From assembly GCF_900182905.1 (NCBI RefSeq), contig NZ_FXUF01000017.1:19297-83296 (forward strand): a stretch of DNA of 64,000 nucleotides, written 5' to 3'. This DNA is from Anoxynatronum buryatiense (GTDB taxonomy: Bacteria > Bacillota > Clostridia > Peptostreptococcales > Tindalliaceae). Under the pieces are notes generated by a model, which did not search any database, had not been told where the DNA came from, and saw only the letters and a program-made list of their open reading frames with translations. Position 1 is the stretch's first letter. Every line of letters begins with the position of its first letter. Shown here piece by piece: positions 27,301-36,896 of the stretch. Made by a program: the position numbers and the translations under genes.

Positions 27301-27462
27301 ATGTCAACACTCATGGTGATCTACAGTATATTGGCCATAGGGCTGGGGTTGTCTTTGGTTAAAAGTCGCAAGAAAACGCTGATGGCATTCAAAGTGGCAG
27401 GAAAAGCAGCGCTGAAGCTGGCTCCAAGCCTGATTGCCATCATTGGTTTGGTGGCTTTTTGA
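27301..27462 (+). CDS. Short membrane protein, possibly the N-terminal remnant of a permease
   Basis: A 53-residue frame starting two bases after the Fe-S protein stop, with GAAGAGGTG as ribosome binding site. It holds a hydrophobic helix, a charged LVKSRKKTLMAFKVAGKAA loop and a second hydrophobic stretch. This resembles the first 50 residues of a 160-residue Clostridia permease-like family whose members have the same KxxKKTKxALKxAxKAF loop. The remaining part is missing, so it is either a genuine small protein or a truncated gene. Confidence 0.5.
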   Translation: MSTLMVIYSILAIGLGLSLVKSRKKTLMAFKVAGKAALKLAPSLIAIIGLVAF

Positions 27463-27553
27463 TTGAATACCTGATGAAAGACCCTGCTACCCACCACTGG
27501 ATGAAGGTTAAGGTGGATGAGCTGATTATACCAAAAATGAAAGGATGAGTTGA

Positions 27554-27889
27554 ATGATTGAAAAAGTGTATCAGGTGACGATGACAAACGATAAAACCGT
27601 TGAACGGATTGTGGACGATGAGCATGTGAATATCAATCACATGGTGTTGATCAAAGATACGGGTCTGCCGGTGCATGTATCCAATTCCAACGTATATATG
27701 GTGATTGTAAGAGGTGCCATGACCATTGGTCTGGACGATGAACCCGCCAACCTGCACCAGGCGGGCGAAATATTGGCTATTCCCTTCAACACCAAGATGG
27801 AAGTGGCCAATCAGCATGATGAGGTGTTGGAGTTTTTCGTGCTGAAGTCTCCCAATCCAAAAGACATGCCGCCGGTGAAGCAAATCTAA
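27554..27889 (+). CDS. Cupin-domain protein
   Basis: A 111-residue single-domain beta-barrel. VHVSNSNVYMVIVRGAMTIGLDDE and HQAGEILAIPFNTKMEVAN correspond to the two cupin motifs, although the usual metal His residues are mostly replaced in motif 1. It follows the Fe-S protein and the short membrane ORF and ends before a bidirectional terminator shared with hcp. Small cupins of this kind recur near hcp in anaerobes; their role is unknown. Ribosome binding site AAAGGATG. Confidence 0.75.
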   Translation: MIEKVYQVTMTNDKTVERIVDDEHVNINHMVLIKDTGLPVHVSNSNVYMVIVRGAMTIGLDDEPANLHQAGEILAIPFNTKMEVANQHDEVLEFFVLKSPNPKDMPPVKQI

Positions 27890-27910
27890 CCACTTAATGA
27901 AAGTTCCACA

Positions 27911-27939
27911 AAAAAACTGCCCACGTCGGGCAGTTTTTT
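27911..27939. terminator. Bidirectional terminator between cupin gene and hcp
   Basis: ACTGCCC and GGGCAGT enclose a five-base loop. The stem is flanked by AAAAAA on the left and TTTTTT on the right, so it can end transcription of both convergent genes. Confidence 0.85.
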
Positions 27940-28025
27940 AATGAGGCGGTTTCTGCAGGCGGTGCCAAACAGGGTGCCGGGTTTTCGCAGGATGCCGCAG
28001 CAGTATGCGGGGAACAGCGGCGGTC

Positions 28026-29672
28026 TTACTGCATGAAGGCTTGCAGGTCTTCGTCCACACTGCTGATGGGTGCCAGGTCGAAGTTGTCTACGATCACCTG
28101 TGCCACATTGGGGGACAGGAAGCCGGGAAGCGTGGGACCCAGGTGAATGTTCTTGATGCCCAGGGAAAGCAGGGCCAGCAGCACCAGTACGGCCTTCTGC
28201 TCATACCAGGCAATGTTGTAGGAAATAGGCAGTTCATTCACATCTTCCAGGCCAAAGGCATCTTTCAGTGCCAAAGCAATCATTACCAGTGAATAAGAGT
28301 CGTTGCACTGGCCGGCATCCAATACCCTTGGAATACCGCCAATATCGCCCAGATCCAGCTTGTTGTAACGGTACTTGGCGCAGCCGGCGGTGAGGATCAC
28401 AGTATCTTTTGGCAGGGCTGCGGCAAAGTCGGTATAGTATTTGCGGGGATTCTGGCGGGCATCACAGCCCCCCATGACAAAGAAACGCTTGATGGCACCG
28501 CTCTTCACGGCGTCAATCACCTTGTCTGCCAGTTGCAGCACCTGATGATGGGCGAAGCCGCCATAAATTTCACCGGTTTCCAGTTCCTCCGGTGGTGCAC
28601 ACTTTTTGGCATGCTCAATGAGGGCTGAGAAATCCTTGGGCTGGCCGTTCACCCTGTCGGGGATAAAGGCGCAGTCGGGGAATCCCACAGCATTGGTATT
28701 GTAAACCCGGTCTTTGTAGCTGTCTCGGGGCGGTACCAGGCAGTTGGATGTCAACAGAATGGGGCCGTTAAACTTTTCGAACTCCACATTCTGATGCCAC
28801 CAGGAACCGCCGTAGTTGCCCACGAAATGGTCATATTTTTTAAAGGCAGGGTAGGAGTTGGCCGGCAGCATTTCACTGTGGGTGTACACATCCACCCCGG
28901 TGCCTTTGGTCTGCTCCAGCAGCTCTTCCATGTCTTTCAGGTCGTGGCCGCTGATGAGAATTCCCGGGTTCTGACCCACGCCGATGTTCACCTTGGTGAT
29001 TTCGGGGTGACCATAGGAGCCGGTGTTGGCGTCATCCAGCAGTTTCATGGCCTGCACGCCCACGCGTCCCGTCTCCAGGGTAAGGGCCACCAGATCATCC
29101 ACTGTCAGGGTGACATCTGTCAGCTTGGCCAGGGTTTCCTGCATAAAGTCATCCACCTGGGGGTCCTCATATTTCAGATTGTTGGCATGGTGGGTATAGG
29201 CAGCCATTCCCTTTAATCCATAGGTGATCATCTGTTTCAGGGAGCGAATGTCCTCCGGCTCCATGGCCAGTACGCCCACTGTGGCCGCCTTGGCTTCCAT
29301 GGCTTCTTCGGTATCGGCGAACCAGGTGGTCTCATCCCGTTCAGGCACCTTCACATCGGGAGCCACTTTCGCCAGTTGTTGTTTCAGGCTGTCCCGCAGG
29401 GCCAGTCCCTGGCGTATTTTTTCCATAAAAACAGCCTTGTCAAAGTTGGCGTTGGTGATGGTGGCAAAAAGACCATAGAGAACAAAGTGGTCTACTTCTT
29501 CAGACCGGTGGCCCAGCTTGTTCAGTTCGCTGCTGTAGAGGGAAATACCTTTGATGGTGTGGATCATCAGGTCCTGAATGTTGGCCACATCCGGCTTCTT
29601 TCCGCAGACCCCCACCTTGGTACATCCGGTATTATTGACGGTTTCCTGACACTGATAACAGAACATACTCAT
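28026..29672 (-). CDS. hcp: Hydroxylamine reductase / hybrid cluster protein
   Basis: A 548-residue cytoplasmic Fe-S protein. N-terminal cysteines in [19 protein letters not shown] (spacing Cx2Cx8Cx5C) match the class I Hcp of strict anaerobes and hold the [4Fe-4S] cluster. Later conserved residues for the hybrid 4Fe-2O-2S cluster are seen around [29 protein letters not shown] and GQCNDSYS. It reduces hydroxylamine and, in vivo, probably NO. A GTAACGGTACC partial operator lies upstream, linking it to the Crp/Fnr regulator at 25833. Consensus AGGAGG ribosome binding site. Confidence 0.97.
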   Translation of the reverse strand: MSMFCYQCQETVNNTGCTKVGVCGKKPDVANIQDLMIHTIKGISLYSSELNKLGHRSEEVDHFVLYGLFATITNANFDKAVFMEKIRQGLALRDSLKQQLAKVAPDVKVPERDETTWFADTEEAMEAKAATVGVLAMEPEDIRSLKQMITYGLKGMAAYTHHANNLKYEDPQVDDFMQETLAKLTDVTLTVDDLVALTLETGRVGVQAMKLLDDANTGSYGHPEITKVNIGVGQNPGILISGHDLKDMEELLEQTKGTGVDVYTHSEMLPANSYPAFKKYDHFVGNYGGSWWHQNVEFEKFNGPILLTSNCLVPPRDSYKDRVYNTNAVGFPDCAFIPDRVNGQPKDFSALIEHAKKCAPPEELETGEIYGGFAHHQVLQLADKVIDAVKSGAIKRFFVMGGCDARQNPRKYYTDFAAALPKDTVILTAGCAKYRYNKLDLGDIGGIPRVLDAGQCNDSYSLVMIALALKDAFGLEDVNELPISYNIAWYEQKAVLVLLALLSLGIKNIHLGPTLPGFLSPNVAQVIVDNFDLAPISSVDEDLQAFMQ

Positions 29673-29951
29673 GAATGAAATCCTCCTTTTTCGGTTTTCG
29701 TGAAAAGGGTACCGTTACGTGTGTGTTTTGTTCACAGGTGTCTTTCGTCTGTTTGAACCCACCTCCTGTACAAAATTGAAAGCGATACAGCAAATCATCA
29801 CTCAAATACTTAAATACATTCACATCATACCCATCACAGGAAAAAAACAACACCAATAAGATGAATATAGAATAATATGCTGACAATACCGGAAGAGGTG
29901 ATGGAGAAGAAGCTGGCATTGGCGACATGCCTGTGGAACGAGAAAAGAATC

Positions 29952-30018
29952 TGGTTAAATAGTCCTGAAAAAGGTATAATAGTAGCGAAATGCTTCAATA
30001 CACCCTTGAGCGGGTGTA
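29952..30018 (+). promoter_or_regulatory. Promoter and palindrome upstream of the DUF454 gene
   Basis: A perfect TATAAT at 29975-29980, with a weak TGGTTA 17 bp upstream, is followed by TACACCCTTGAGCGGGTGTA (29999-30018), a hairpin or operator. The gap 29673-30068 between divergent hcp and this gene holds nothing else that I can identify. Confidence 0.45.
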
Positions 30019-30068
30019 AAATGAAAAAGTCGCATGAATGTATGCGTTGTTGGAAAGGACGAATTTTC

Positions 30069-30449
30069 ATGATGACCGGATTTAAAAGGGGCCTGCTCAT
30101 TGCGGCGGGGCTTCTTTCGCTGGTGTTGGGCACCATTGGCATTTTACTGCCGGTGCTGCCCACCACGCCGTTTTTACTGCTGTCCTCTTACTGCTTTCTC
30201 CGCAGCTCGGAACGACTTCATCACTGGTTGCTGCACCATCCCCTCTTTGGCCGGTACATTTACCACTATCTGGAGCACGGGGCAGTGAAAAAAAGCGCCA
30301 AAATAACGGCTATTGCATTGCTGTGGCCGTCGCTGCTGTTTTCCATGTATTTGGTGGGCAAACCCTGGGTGGCGGTCATGCTGGTGATCATCGGCAGTGC
30401 CGTCACCTGGCACATTCTTTCGCTGAAAACTTACCGGGAGAATAGCTGA
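30069..30449 (+). CDS. DUF454 (YbaN-like) inner-membrane protein
   Basis: A 126-residue membrane protein with the YbaN/DUF454 order. LGTIGILLPVLPTTPFLLLSSYCFLRSSERLHHWLLHHPLFG is the family core, followed by a basic turn and two C-terminal hydrophobic segments. The start is placed at 30069 after AAAGGAC rather than at the longer open frame, because upstream codons are not membrane-protein-like and the family begins here. Function is not established. Confidence 0.85.
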   Translation: MMTGFKRGLLIAAGLLSLVLGTIGILLPVLPTTPFLLLSSYCFLRSSERLHHWLLHHPLFGRYIYHYLEHGAVKKSAKITAIALLWPSLLFSMYLVGKPWVAVMLVIIGSAVTWHILSLKTYRENS

Positions 30450-30489
30450 AGACAAAGGGCTTTGGCCCGGCCAGCTGATTCCAATAAAA

Positions 30490-30518
30490 GAACCGGGAAA
30501 AATAACCCGGTTCTTTTT
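30490..30518. terminator. Bidirectional terminator
   Basis: GAACCGGG and CCCGGTTC form a stem followed by TTTTT on the plus strand, and preceded by AAAA for the opposite strand. It separates the convergent DUF454 and chemoreceptor genes. Confidence 0.85.
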
Positions 30519-30551
30519 CATGAGAGTACTTGCGGAAGGTTTGTGGAATGT

Positions 30552-32549
30552 CTAGAATCTAAATTTTTTGATGTGATGCTGCATTTCTTCAGCAAGATCG
30601 GCCAGGGTTTCGCTGGCTCGTGAGATATCGTCCATGGCAGCAGTTTGCTCCTCAACAGATGCAGAAGCTTCCTGGGTTCCCGCGGCATTTTCTTCAGAAA
30701 TCGCCGACAGGTTTTCCATGACTGCAATGATTTCATCTTTCTTGTCGGCCATCTGATGACTTGCGTTGTTGAGATCGCCAATGACTTGCTGCATATGAGC
30801 GATGGCATCACTAATGCCAAGGAACTTCTCGTGGGTTTTTCGAACGCTGTCATTCTGCTCATCGGCCATGGATTCCACCTCTTGCATGGTGGTGACGGCG
30901 TGGGCGGTTTTGTCGGTGAGGACGTTGATGATCGTGTCGATTTCTTTGGTGAACTCGCTGGACTGCTCTGCCAGTTTGCGGATTTCGTCTGCCACGACGG
31001 CAAAGCCTCTGCCGGCTTCTCCGGCCCGGGCAGACTCAATGGCTGCATTCAGGGCCAGCAGATTGGTTTGTTCGGCGATGCTCTTGATCATGGCACTGGC
31101 AGATTGAATCTGATGAGCGCTTTCATTGGTGGTCTTCACGATTTCCGTCACTTCTTTGGAGGCTTCCTGGTTTTGGCGGGATTTTGTCACCACAAGGTTT
31201 AAATTCTCCAGGCCTTCTTCTTTGAGGGTGACCACATGATTGGTTGAGTCATTCAGTGAATGCATGTGCTGTTGATCCTGTTCAATGAGTTTGCCCAAAT
31301 CAGTAATGAGATTGACGCCGGATTCGGTGTCCTGCGCCTGGTCAGATGCACCCCGGGCAATTTCTTCAATGGTTTTGGCCACTTCCATGGCGGCGGTGGC
31401 AGACTGTTCTGTGGTGGCTGTTAATTCTTCTGATGAAGCGGCAACATGCTGAGAACTGTCGGCAATACTGCGAATCAGCGTAATGAAGTTTTCCTGCATC
31501 GCTGAAAGTGATCGGGAAATAATGCCGATCTCATCTTTTCGATTCACATACCGGCTGGCAAGATCACTCTCCTGAGTAGTCAGGTCATACTGAGATAATC
31601 GCTGGATGGTGTCGGACAAAGCCACGATGGGAGTGGCGATGGATTTGCCGAGAACAAAAGCGATGATGGCAGCAATGAGGAAGATGACTATCAGCAAAAT
31701 GATGAGAGCGGTCAAAGCGCGAGTGACAGCCTGGCCAATAATGGACTGACTCACGGTGGTAACCACCTGCCAGTCGATGTGGTTCACGGGGCTGGCGATG
31801 ACAAAGCGGCGGTCGCCCGCTTCTTCAACGAAAGTCAGCTGGGCATCACTGCTGATGATTTCATTCAGCTCGCCGCCATACACTTCGGAGACGCTTGCCA
31901 CATGGTCTGGGGTGATGAGAGCGGCATCAGGGTGTGCCACCAGACTCCCGTTGCCTTCAGCCAGAAAAACTGTCATGAAGTCTGATGTATTGGCGCTTTG
32001 AATGATGTTAGTAACGGTGTCGATGGTGATGTCAGAGGCAGTCACGCCCAACAGGCCGCCTTGGGGAGTGCGAACAGCTTTGGCAGCAGTGATGACCATA
32101 TCCCCTGTTTGGGCGTCGATGTAAGGTGAGGTAAAAATGGTATCCTGTGACTGGGCGGCGGCAATGTACCAGGGGCGGCCCGTCCAGTCCCAGGTTGCAT
32201 CAGGAACCCAGCCGTCACCGGAGAAAAAGCCGGATTTGTTGTCGTACCCAAAATAGACTGTCATTGTGTGGGGATTGCGGCTGGTTTGCTGCTGCATGTA
32301 GGGGAGCAGTTCAATATTGTTCTGTTCAAGGATGAGAGTTGTTTGAGCGGTTTCGTCCATGAATACCATTTGCTGTGCAATAAAATCATTGATCTCAATG
32401 GTGACGGAGGAAGCTACGCCTTCTGTGACAGAAAACTGTCCTTCGGTCACCAGGTTACGCACCATAGAAGCGGTCAGTAACCCGAGTGTCAGAAAACTAA
32501 CCAATAGAATTCCAATCACAATCAAGGGGAGTTTTTGTTTAATCGACAT
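30552..32549 (-). CDS. Methyl-accepting chemotaxis protein, double-Cache type
   Basis: A 665-residue chemoreceptor. TM1 is at about 8-29, then an extracytoplasmic dCache domain of about 240 residues ([50 protein letters not shown]), which in relatives binds amino acids or carboxylates. TM2 is at about 280-305, followed by HAMP and a signalling domain with [21 protein letters not shown]. It ends in QHHIKKFRF, similar to the other receptor in the window. Orphan receptor, no adjacent che genes. Confidence 0.93.
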   Translation of the reverse strand: MSIKQKLPLIVIGILLVSFLTLGLLTASMVRNLVTEGQFSVTEGVASSVTIEINDFIAQQMVFMDETAQTTLILEQNNIELLPYMQQQTSRNPHTMTVYFGYDNKSGFFSGDGWVPDATWDWTGRPWYIAAAQSQDTIFTSPYIDAQTGDMVITAAKAVRTPQGGLLGVTASDITIDTVTNIIQSANTSDFMTVFLAEGNGSLVAHPDAALITPDHVASVSEVYGGELNEIISSDAQLTFVEEAGDRRFVIASPVNHIDWQVVTTVSQSIIGQAVTRALTALIILLIVIFLIAAIIAFVLGKSIATPIVALSDTIQRLSQYDLTTQESDLASRYVNRKDEIGIISRSLSAMQENFITLIRSIADSSQHVAASSEELTATTEQSATAAMEVAKTIEEIARGASDQAQDTESGVNLITDLGKLIEQDQQHMHSLNDSTNHVVTLKEEGLENLNLVVTKSRQNQEASKEVTEIVKTTNESAHQIQSASAMIKSIAEQTNLLALNAAIESARAGEAGRGFAVVADEIRKLAEQSSEFTKEIDTIINVLTDKTAHAVTTMQEVESMADEQNDSVRKTHEKFLGISDAIAHMQQVIGDLNNASHQMADKKDEIIAVMENLSAISEENAAGTQEASASVEEQTAAMDDISRASETLADLAEEMQHHIKKFRF

Positions 32550-32970
32550 ACTATACCTCCTTCAATTGAGTAATCAGACAACCTTTTTAAATCGCTAAAC
32601 TGTTTAAAAATACGGAATCGCAAAAAGTTGCATCGGCTCCTTTCCGAAGTGGTATTGGAAGCAGGGGGAAAATGAAGCGGAGAGCATCGTCAAGTCACAC
32701 TGGTAGGACAATAGAATAGGCGCACAAAGAAACTGCCGGTGACGCCACTTGATCATTGCAGCTTAAGGCGTCCATTTATGGCTGCAGGTCATACCCTTTA
32801 GATATTTGCACAGGCATAGTAAGTGCTATCATTAATGATACCCCAAATTCAACAAAAAAACGACGCAAGTCTTTTGAATGTCGGAAAAAAGCATGCTCAG
32901 AGGTGTCGAAGAGAATGGGGAGATGGCTGATTTAAATGCTTCGCAAGGACGAAGTCATTTCCATTCATCA
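32550..32970. other. Intergenic stretch without a gene
   Basis: Upstream region of the chemoreceptor and downstream region of the amidohydrolase operon. I see no reading frame worth reporting and no clear promoter. Confidence 0.4.
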
Positions 32971-32994
32971 AAAAAAGTCTACTTTCGTAGACTT
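32971..32994 (-). terminator. Terminator of the symporter-amidohydrolase operon (minus strand)
   Basis: AAGTCTAC and GTAGACTT enclose TTTC; on the minus strand the stem is followed by TTTTTT. It lies 145 bp past the amidohydrolase stop. Confidence 0.7.
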
Positions 32995-33016
32995 CAGACG
33001 GCAGCTATAAGAAGAT

Positions 33017-33067
33017 GAAGGCAAGGGATTTGCTAAAGGGCAGCCCTTACCAAATCCCTTTGTCTTC
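33017..33067. other. Long perfect-type hairpin in the 3' region of the amidohydrolase gene
   Basis: AAGGGATTTG (33023-33032) pairs with CAAATCCCTT (33051-33060). GAAG/CTTC extends it outwards, and an inner AAGGGC/GCCCTT stem (33036-33048) fills most of the loop. There is no T-run, so this is not a standard terminator. It could protect mRNA ends, be part of a small RNA, or be a tiny mobile repeat. Confidence 0.5.
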
Positions 33068-33137
33068 AACTGGAATATTTTTCTTTCGCAAACTTATCGA
33101 AGCAATATGGTGGTTTATGATCAACGAACGAAAGTCG

Positions 33138-34754
33138 TTACAGTACCCTGCCATCAAAAATGGTCATGGTCACCTGAATATCCTTGATGTCGTCGGGGGA
33201 TACGTCGAAGGGATCCTGGTCAAGCACTGCCAGATCTGCCAGCTTGCCCACTTCCAAAGAGCCCTTCTCCGACTCCTCGAAAGTGGCGAAGGCCCCTTCC
33301 ATGGTATAGCCGTAAACAGCCTCTTGGAGAGTCAGTGCCTGCTGGGGCAGCCAGCCGCCTGCCGGGTTTCCCTGCAGGTCTTTTCGTGTGACAGCTTCGT
33401 AAATTCCCTGCATCACATTGAAGGTTTCCACGGGGGCGTCGGAACCGCATGGCGCATGGATGCCCCGGCGCGCCATCTCCTTCCAGTTGTAAGAAGTCTG
33501 TTCCCGCTCTTCCCCCACCCTGTCCCGCACAATGGTCCAGTCATAATCCAGAAAAATCGGCTGAATATAGGCCAAAGCATTCAGAGAGACAAACTGATTC
33601 AGCAGGGTTTCGTTGGTGATCTGGGCATGCACAATGCCGTGGCGGTGGTCTGCTCGGGGATGATTGGCCAGTGCCTTCTCAATGGCTTCGAAAGCCATGG
33701 ACATGCCCCGGTCGCCGATGCCGTGGATGGCTGTCTGAAAACCCGCATCATGGGCCATGGCCACCAGTTCATTCAGGGTTTCCTGGCTGGCAGTGGTGAT
33801 GCCCCGGTTGTCGGGATCATCGCTGTAAGGCTGGTGCAGGGCTGCGGTTCGCGCTCCCAGAGAGCCGTCAATGAGCAGCTTCAACGGGCCGATTTTAAAG
33901 TACGGGTCACCCCAGCCGGTGACATAACCCTTGTCGATGAAGTCCTGGAGCCGCTTTTTTTCTGGAAGCAGGCACTGTTCGTACACCCGGACGGTGCACT
34001 GGCCATCGGCTGCCAGCTCCTGGTAAGCGGCGATCACCTTTTCATAATCGCTCTGGGGCAGAGCCTCGAAATCGTCGCTGCCCACAGAGGTGATGCCGCA
34101 GGCATTGAGAGCCTTAGAAGCCGAGAGAATCATCTGCTTGATGGCTTTCATGGAGGGGGTGGGAATGGCATTGTACACCACCCGCATGGCGTCTTCCCGA
34201 AAAATTCCCAGAGGCTCGCCGCTGGCATCCACATCAAAGTGGCCGCCGGGAAACTGGGGTGTTTCACGGGTGATGCCCAGCAGAGCCAGCGCCTTTGAGT
34301 TCACCACCAGCACATGGCCGCAGGTGCGGGTGAGGCAAATGGGGTGCTGGGTGGAGATGCGGTCAAGGTCGTAACGGGTGGGAAAGACCTTTTCGCCGGA
34401 AAAATGATCCTGATTCCATCCCCGGCCCCGCACCCAGGTGCCGGGAGAGATCACCTGCTGATCCATGAAATCCCCCACCCGGTTCAGCAGGGCGTTCAGG
34501 GAATCGGTGCCGGCAAGGTTTGCCATGGTGAGGGAATAGCCGTAGCTGAGAAGATGCATGTGGCTGTCATTGAAGCCGGGAAAAACTGCCTGGCCCTTCA
34601 GGTCAATCACCTGGGTCTGGCTGGTTTTTTCTGCCAGCAGCGCCTCGGTGCTGCCCAGGGCGGCGATGCGCTGCCCGCTGATTCCCAGCGCTTCCACCTG
34701 TGGCTGCCGGGGGTTCATGGTATGAATGCGTCCGTTGATCAATAGCAAGTCCAT
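33138..34754 (-). CDS. Metal-dependent amidohydrolase, YtcJ type
   Basis: A 538-residue protein of the amidohydrolase_3/YtcJ group. The N-terminal PGFNDSHMHL carries the HxH metal ligands. TAIHGIGDRGMSMAFEAI carries a further His, RHGIVHAQ another and PCGSDAPVETFN the catalytic Asp. The N-terminal and C-terminal beta-sandwich strands (ALGISGQRIAALG; KLADLAVLDQDPF) complete the composite barrel. It is cytoplasmic; the substrate is unknown and family members act on varied amides. The start is at 34754 since AGGAGG lies 8 nt upstream. It follows the alanine-type symporter by 84 bp on the same strand, so that transporter may supply its substrate or export a product. Confidence 0.9.
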   Translation of the reverse strand: MDLLLINGRIHTMNPRQPQVEALGISGQRIAALGSTEALLAEKTSQTQVIDLKGQAVFPGFNDSHMHLLSYGYSLTMANLAGTDSLNALLNRVGDFMDQQVISPGTWVRGRGWNQDHFSGEKVFPTRYDLDRISTQHPICLTRTCGHVLVVNSKALALLGITRETPQFPGGHFDVDASGEPLGIFREDAMRVVYNAIPTPSMKAIKQMILSASKALNACGITSVGSDDFEALPQSDYEKVIAAYQELAADGQCTVRVYEQCLLPEKKRLQDFIDKGYVTGWGDPYFKIGPLKLLIDGSLGARTAALHQPYSDDPDNRGITTASQETLNELVAMAHDAGFQTAIHGIGDRGMSMAFEAIEKALANHPRADHRHGIVHAQITNETLLNQFVSLNALAYIQPIFLDYDWTIVRDRVGEEREQTSYNWKEMARRGIHAPCGSDAPVETFNVMQGIYEAVTRKDLQGNPAGGWLPQQALTLQEAVYGYTMEGAFATFEESEKGSLEVGKLADLAVLDQDPFDVSPDDIKDIQVTMTIFDGRVL

Positions 34755-34838
34755 GAAAATCACCTCCTGTAAATGATAAACGAGAGCGGCCAGATGTGTT
34801 GAACGCTTCTGGCCGCTGCAGGGTGCTATGGAACAGGA

Positions 34839-36287
34839 TCAGGAGCGCTTGGCCGGGTCATCCTCGTAAAATACCTTGAAGTTGCGGTCGAAGTCCCCGT
34901 CGCCCAGATGACGCCCCCGGTAATCCTTCACCAGGTGAATGAAAGTGGGGCTGAGCACGAGGATCACCAGCACGTTGATAAAGGTGGGAATGGCAGAGGT
35001 TAAATCGGCAAATAACCAGAGGGTGGCCCCGGGAAGCTCGCCATATACTGCCAACAGCACCATAATAATGCCGGGAACAGGATAAGTCCAGCGGTAGATC
35101 TTCAGGATGTTGTCTTTCGCGCTCACATTGTTGCGGAACAGGTGGCGCAGCAGAATCTCGTAGTAAGCATACCAGCCGGTGGTGGTGGTCAGACCAAAGA
35201 GGAAGACGGATACCGCAATGAGATAACGGCCCGGGGTGCCGATTTCCATTTCAAAGGCTGAAAGGGTCAGGGTGGCACCGGAAGCGCCGGAGGTCCAGGC
35301 CCCGGTCATAACGATTACCAGCGAAGTGATGGTACACACAATGATGGTATCCACGAACACTTCGAAGGCTCCCCACAGTCCCTGGCGAACCGGGTGGTCG
35401 GTGCGGGCGGTGGAATGGATCATTGGAGAAGTACCCCAGCCGGCCTCGTTGGAATAGACACTTCTGGCCATGCCCATCTGAATGGCTCTGGCCATGGCAG
35501 CTCCGGCGAAGCCGCCCACGGCGGCGGTACCGGTGAAGGCACCGGTGACAATTTGAGCCATCGCCCCAGGCAGGTTGGCAATGTCTTTAATGATGATAAA
35601 GAGGCCCGCGAGAACATAAAAGACTGTCATGAAAGGCACCAACCGGCCGGCTACCTTGCCCAGGCTGGGAATTCCGCCGCTGATGATCAGATAAACAAGG
35701 GCAATGTAGGCGACTGAAACCGCCAGCAGAGGAATGCCAAAGGTGTTTCCGACGGCTTCGGAAACGGTGTAGTTTTGCATGGTAATGAAAAAGGTGGAAA
35801 AAATGCCGGCGCCGAAGATGAAGGCCAGAATGGGCCAGCCTTTGAAATGCTTTTCGATGCCCAGGCCTTTTTCCATGTAGAAAGTGGGGCCGCCGTAGGG
35901 GTTGCCCACTTCATCCTTTGAGCGGTAGTAGACGGCCAGGGTGACTTCCGCCATTTTAATGACCATGCCCACCAGTGCGGCGATCCACATCCAAAAGACA
36001 GCGCCGGGGCCGCCAACGGCAATGGCAGTGGCTACGCCGCCAATGTTACCTACGCCCACTGATCCGCCAATGGCGGTGGAAACCGCTTCAAAAGGAGATA
36101 AAAGTCCGTCTGTCCCTTCGCCTTCATGCCGCTTCAACAGCTTTCCGAAGGTTTGCTGCCAGATGTGTCCAAACTTGAGAAATTGAAAAAATCCGGTTGC
36201 CACTGTGAAATAAATCCCGGTGCCAAGAATTGTGACGATGAGGGGAAGGCCCCACAACCACCCAACCACTTTTTCCAACAATTCCAT
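34839..36287 (-). CDS. Alanine/glycine:cation symporter (AGCS family)
   Basis: A 482-residue Na+- or H+-coupled amino acid symporter. Family motifs are clear: FEAVSTAIGGSVGVGNIGGVATAI after TM2, the FWMWIAALVGM stretch, GGPTFYMEKGLG, SVYSNEAGWGTSPMIH with the TMs around it, and about ten membrane segments. The start at 36287 is chosen because AGGAGG precedes it by 8 nt; the longer frame adds an untypical N-terminus. It is the first gene of a likely operon with the amidohydrolase. Confidence 0.94.
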   Translation of the reverse strand: MELLEKVVGWLWGLPLIVTILGTGIYFTVATGFFQFLKFGHIWQQTFGKLLKRHEGEGTDGLLSPFEAVSTAIGGSVGVGNIGGVATAIAVGGPGAVFWMWIAALVGMVIKMAEVTLAVYYRSKDEVGNPYGGPTFYMEKGLGIEKHFKGWPILAFIFGAGIFSTFFITMQNYTVSEAVGNTFGIPLLAVSVAYIALVYLIISGGIPSLGKVAGRLVPFMTVFYVLAGLFIIIKDIANLPGAMAQIVTGAFTGTAAVGGFAGAAMARAIQMGMARSVYSNEAGWGTSPMIHSTARTDHPVRQGLWGAFEVFVDTIIVCTITSLVIVMTGAWTSGASGATLTLSAFEMEIGTPGRYLIAVSVFLFGLTTTTGWYAYYEILLRHLFRNNVSAKDNILKIYRWTYPVPGIIMVLLAVYGELPGATLWLFADLTSAIPTFINVLVILVLSPTFIHLVKDYRGRHLGDGDFDRNFKVFYEDDPAKRS

Positions 36288-36713
36288 TGATGATGCCTCC
36301 TTTAAATGAGTTAAAATCTTCTGACAGTTTTTCAATTCAACAGTAATCCCAAAAGAAAGAGTTGTAAAGAGTGGAAAATATTCCCGGAATTATTCGAAAT
36401 GAAAAAATTGTGTGTTGAATCAACATTATTTTGAATCGGGTGCAATTAATTTATGGAGAAAAAAATTGCCGTATAGCAGGTTGAATACAACACCAGAAGA
36501 AAGATACTCAATTTTCAATCTTTTATCGAGAAGAAAGCAAAAAGAAAGAATCGAGATGGAATATTTCATGAATGAAAGTGCCCTTCTTACAAAACGGGCA
36601 ACTGCATAAATGCAACACGCGTGTCGATAAAAGCCAATTATCCGAATTAAGCGAAAATATTAACGCGTTAAACCGATAAAGATCATAGCGGTGAATCAAA
36701 ATACAAAAAACCA
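36288..36713. other. Divergent intergenic region with palindromes
   Basis: About 430 bp upstream of the symporter on one strand and of the TetR-ABC cluster on the other. It contains ACACGCGTGT (36615-36624) and TTAACGCGTTAA (36660-36671), both perfect palindromes sharing an ACGCGT core, which may be operators. No gene was found. Confidence 0.4.
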
Positions 36714-36742
36714 TTGACAGATAAAATGAAGAAGAATAGAAT
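36714..36742 (+). promoter_or_regulatory. Consensus sigma-A promoter of the ABC/ECF cluster
   Basis: TTGACA at 36714-36719 and TAGAAT at 36737-36742 with exact 17-bp spacing. It reads towards the TetR gene at 36897, and the Fur-box-like site overlaps its transcription start region. Confidence 0.8.
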
Positions 36743-36761
36743 GATGATGAAAATCGTTATC
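36743..36761 (+). promoter_or_regulatory. Fur-box-like operator
   Basis: GATGATGAAAATCGTTATC matches the classical Fur consensus GATAATGATAATCATTATC at 16 of 19 positions. It lies directly downstream of the -10 element, an ideal place for repression. It implies that the downstream ABC/ECF genes are iron-regulated. Confidence 0.65.
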
Positions 36762-36805
36762 AAATAACACGAAGCGATCCGGCAAGGGCTTTTTTATTTA
36801 GCCTT

Positions 36806-36827
36806 AAACCGACGTTGGCGTCGGTTT
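36806..36827 (+). promoter_or_regulatory. TetR-type palindromic operator
   Basis: AAACCGACG and CGTCGGTTT are perfect nine-base arms around TTGG. It lies between the promoter and the TetR gene, so the regulator probably controls itself and the genes behind it. Confidence 0.75.
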
Positions 36828-36831
36828 AGTA

Positions 36832-36885
36832 CAGTTACAGTTGCAGTTACAGCCGCAGCCGCAGTCACTGTCATAGTCGCTGACG
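36832..36885 (+). repeat. Degenerate hexamer tandem repeat in the leader
   Basis: Nine consecutive hexamers: CAGTTA, CAGTTG, CAGTTA, CAGCCG, CAGCCG, CAGTCA, CTGTCA, TAGTCG, CTGACG. The array begins five bases after the TetR operator and ends 11 bases before the TetR start codon. It is not in the reading frame of the gene. Confidence 0.7.
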
Positions 36886-36896
36886 TTGGGGCAGCA

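Noticed and set aside
33015..34298. 427-residue plus-strand frame opposite the amidohydrolase
   Set aside because: It is the antisense shadow of a well-supported enzyme gene and shows no protein motif.
36412..36609. Short frame in the symporter/TetR gap
   Set aside because: No ribosome binding site or recognisable content, and it lies in a regulatory region rich in palindromes.
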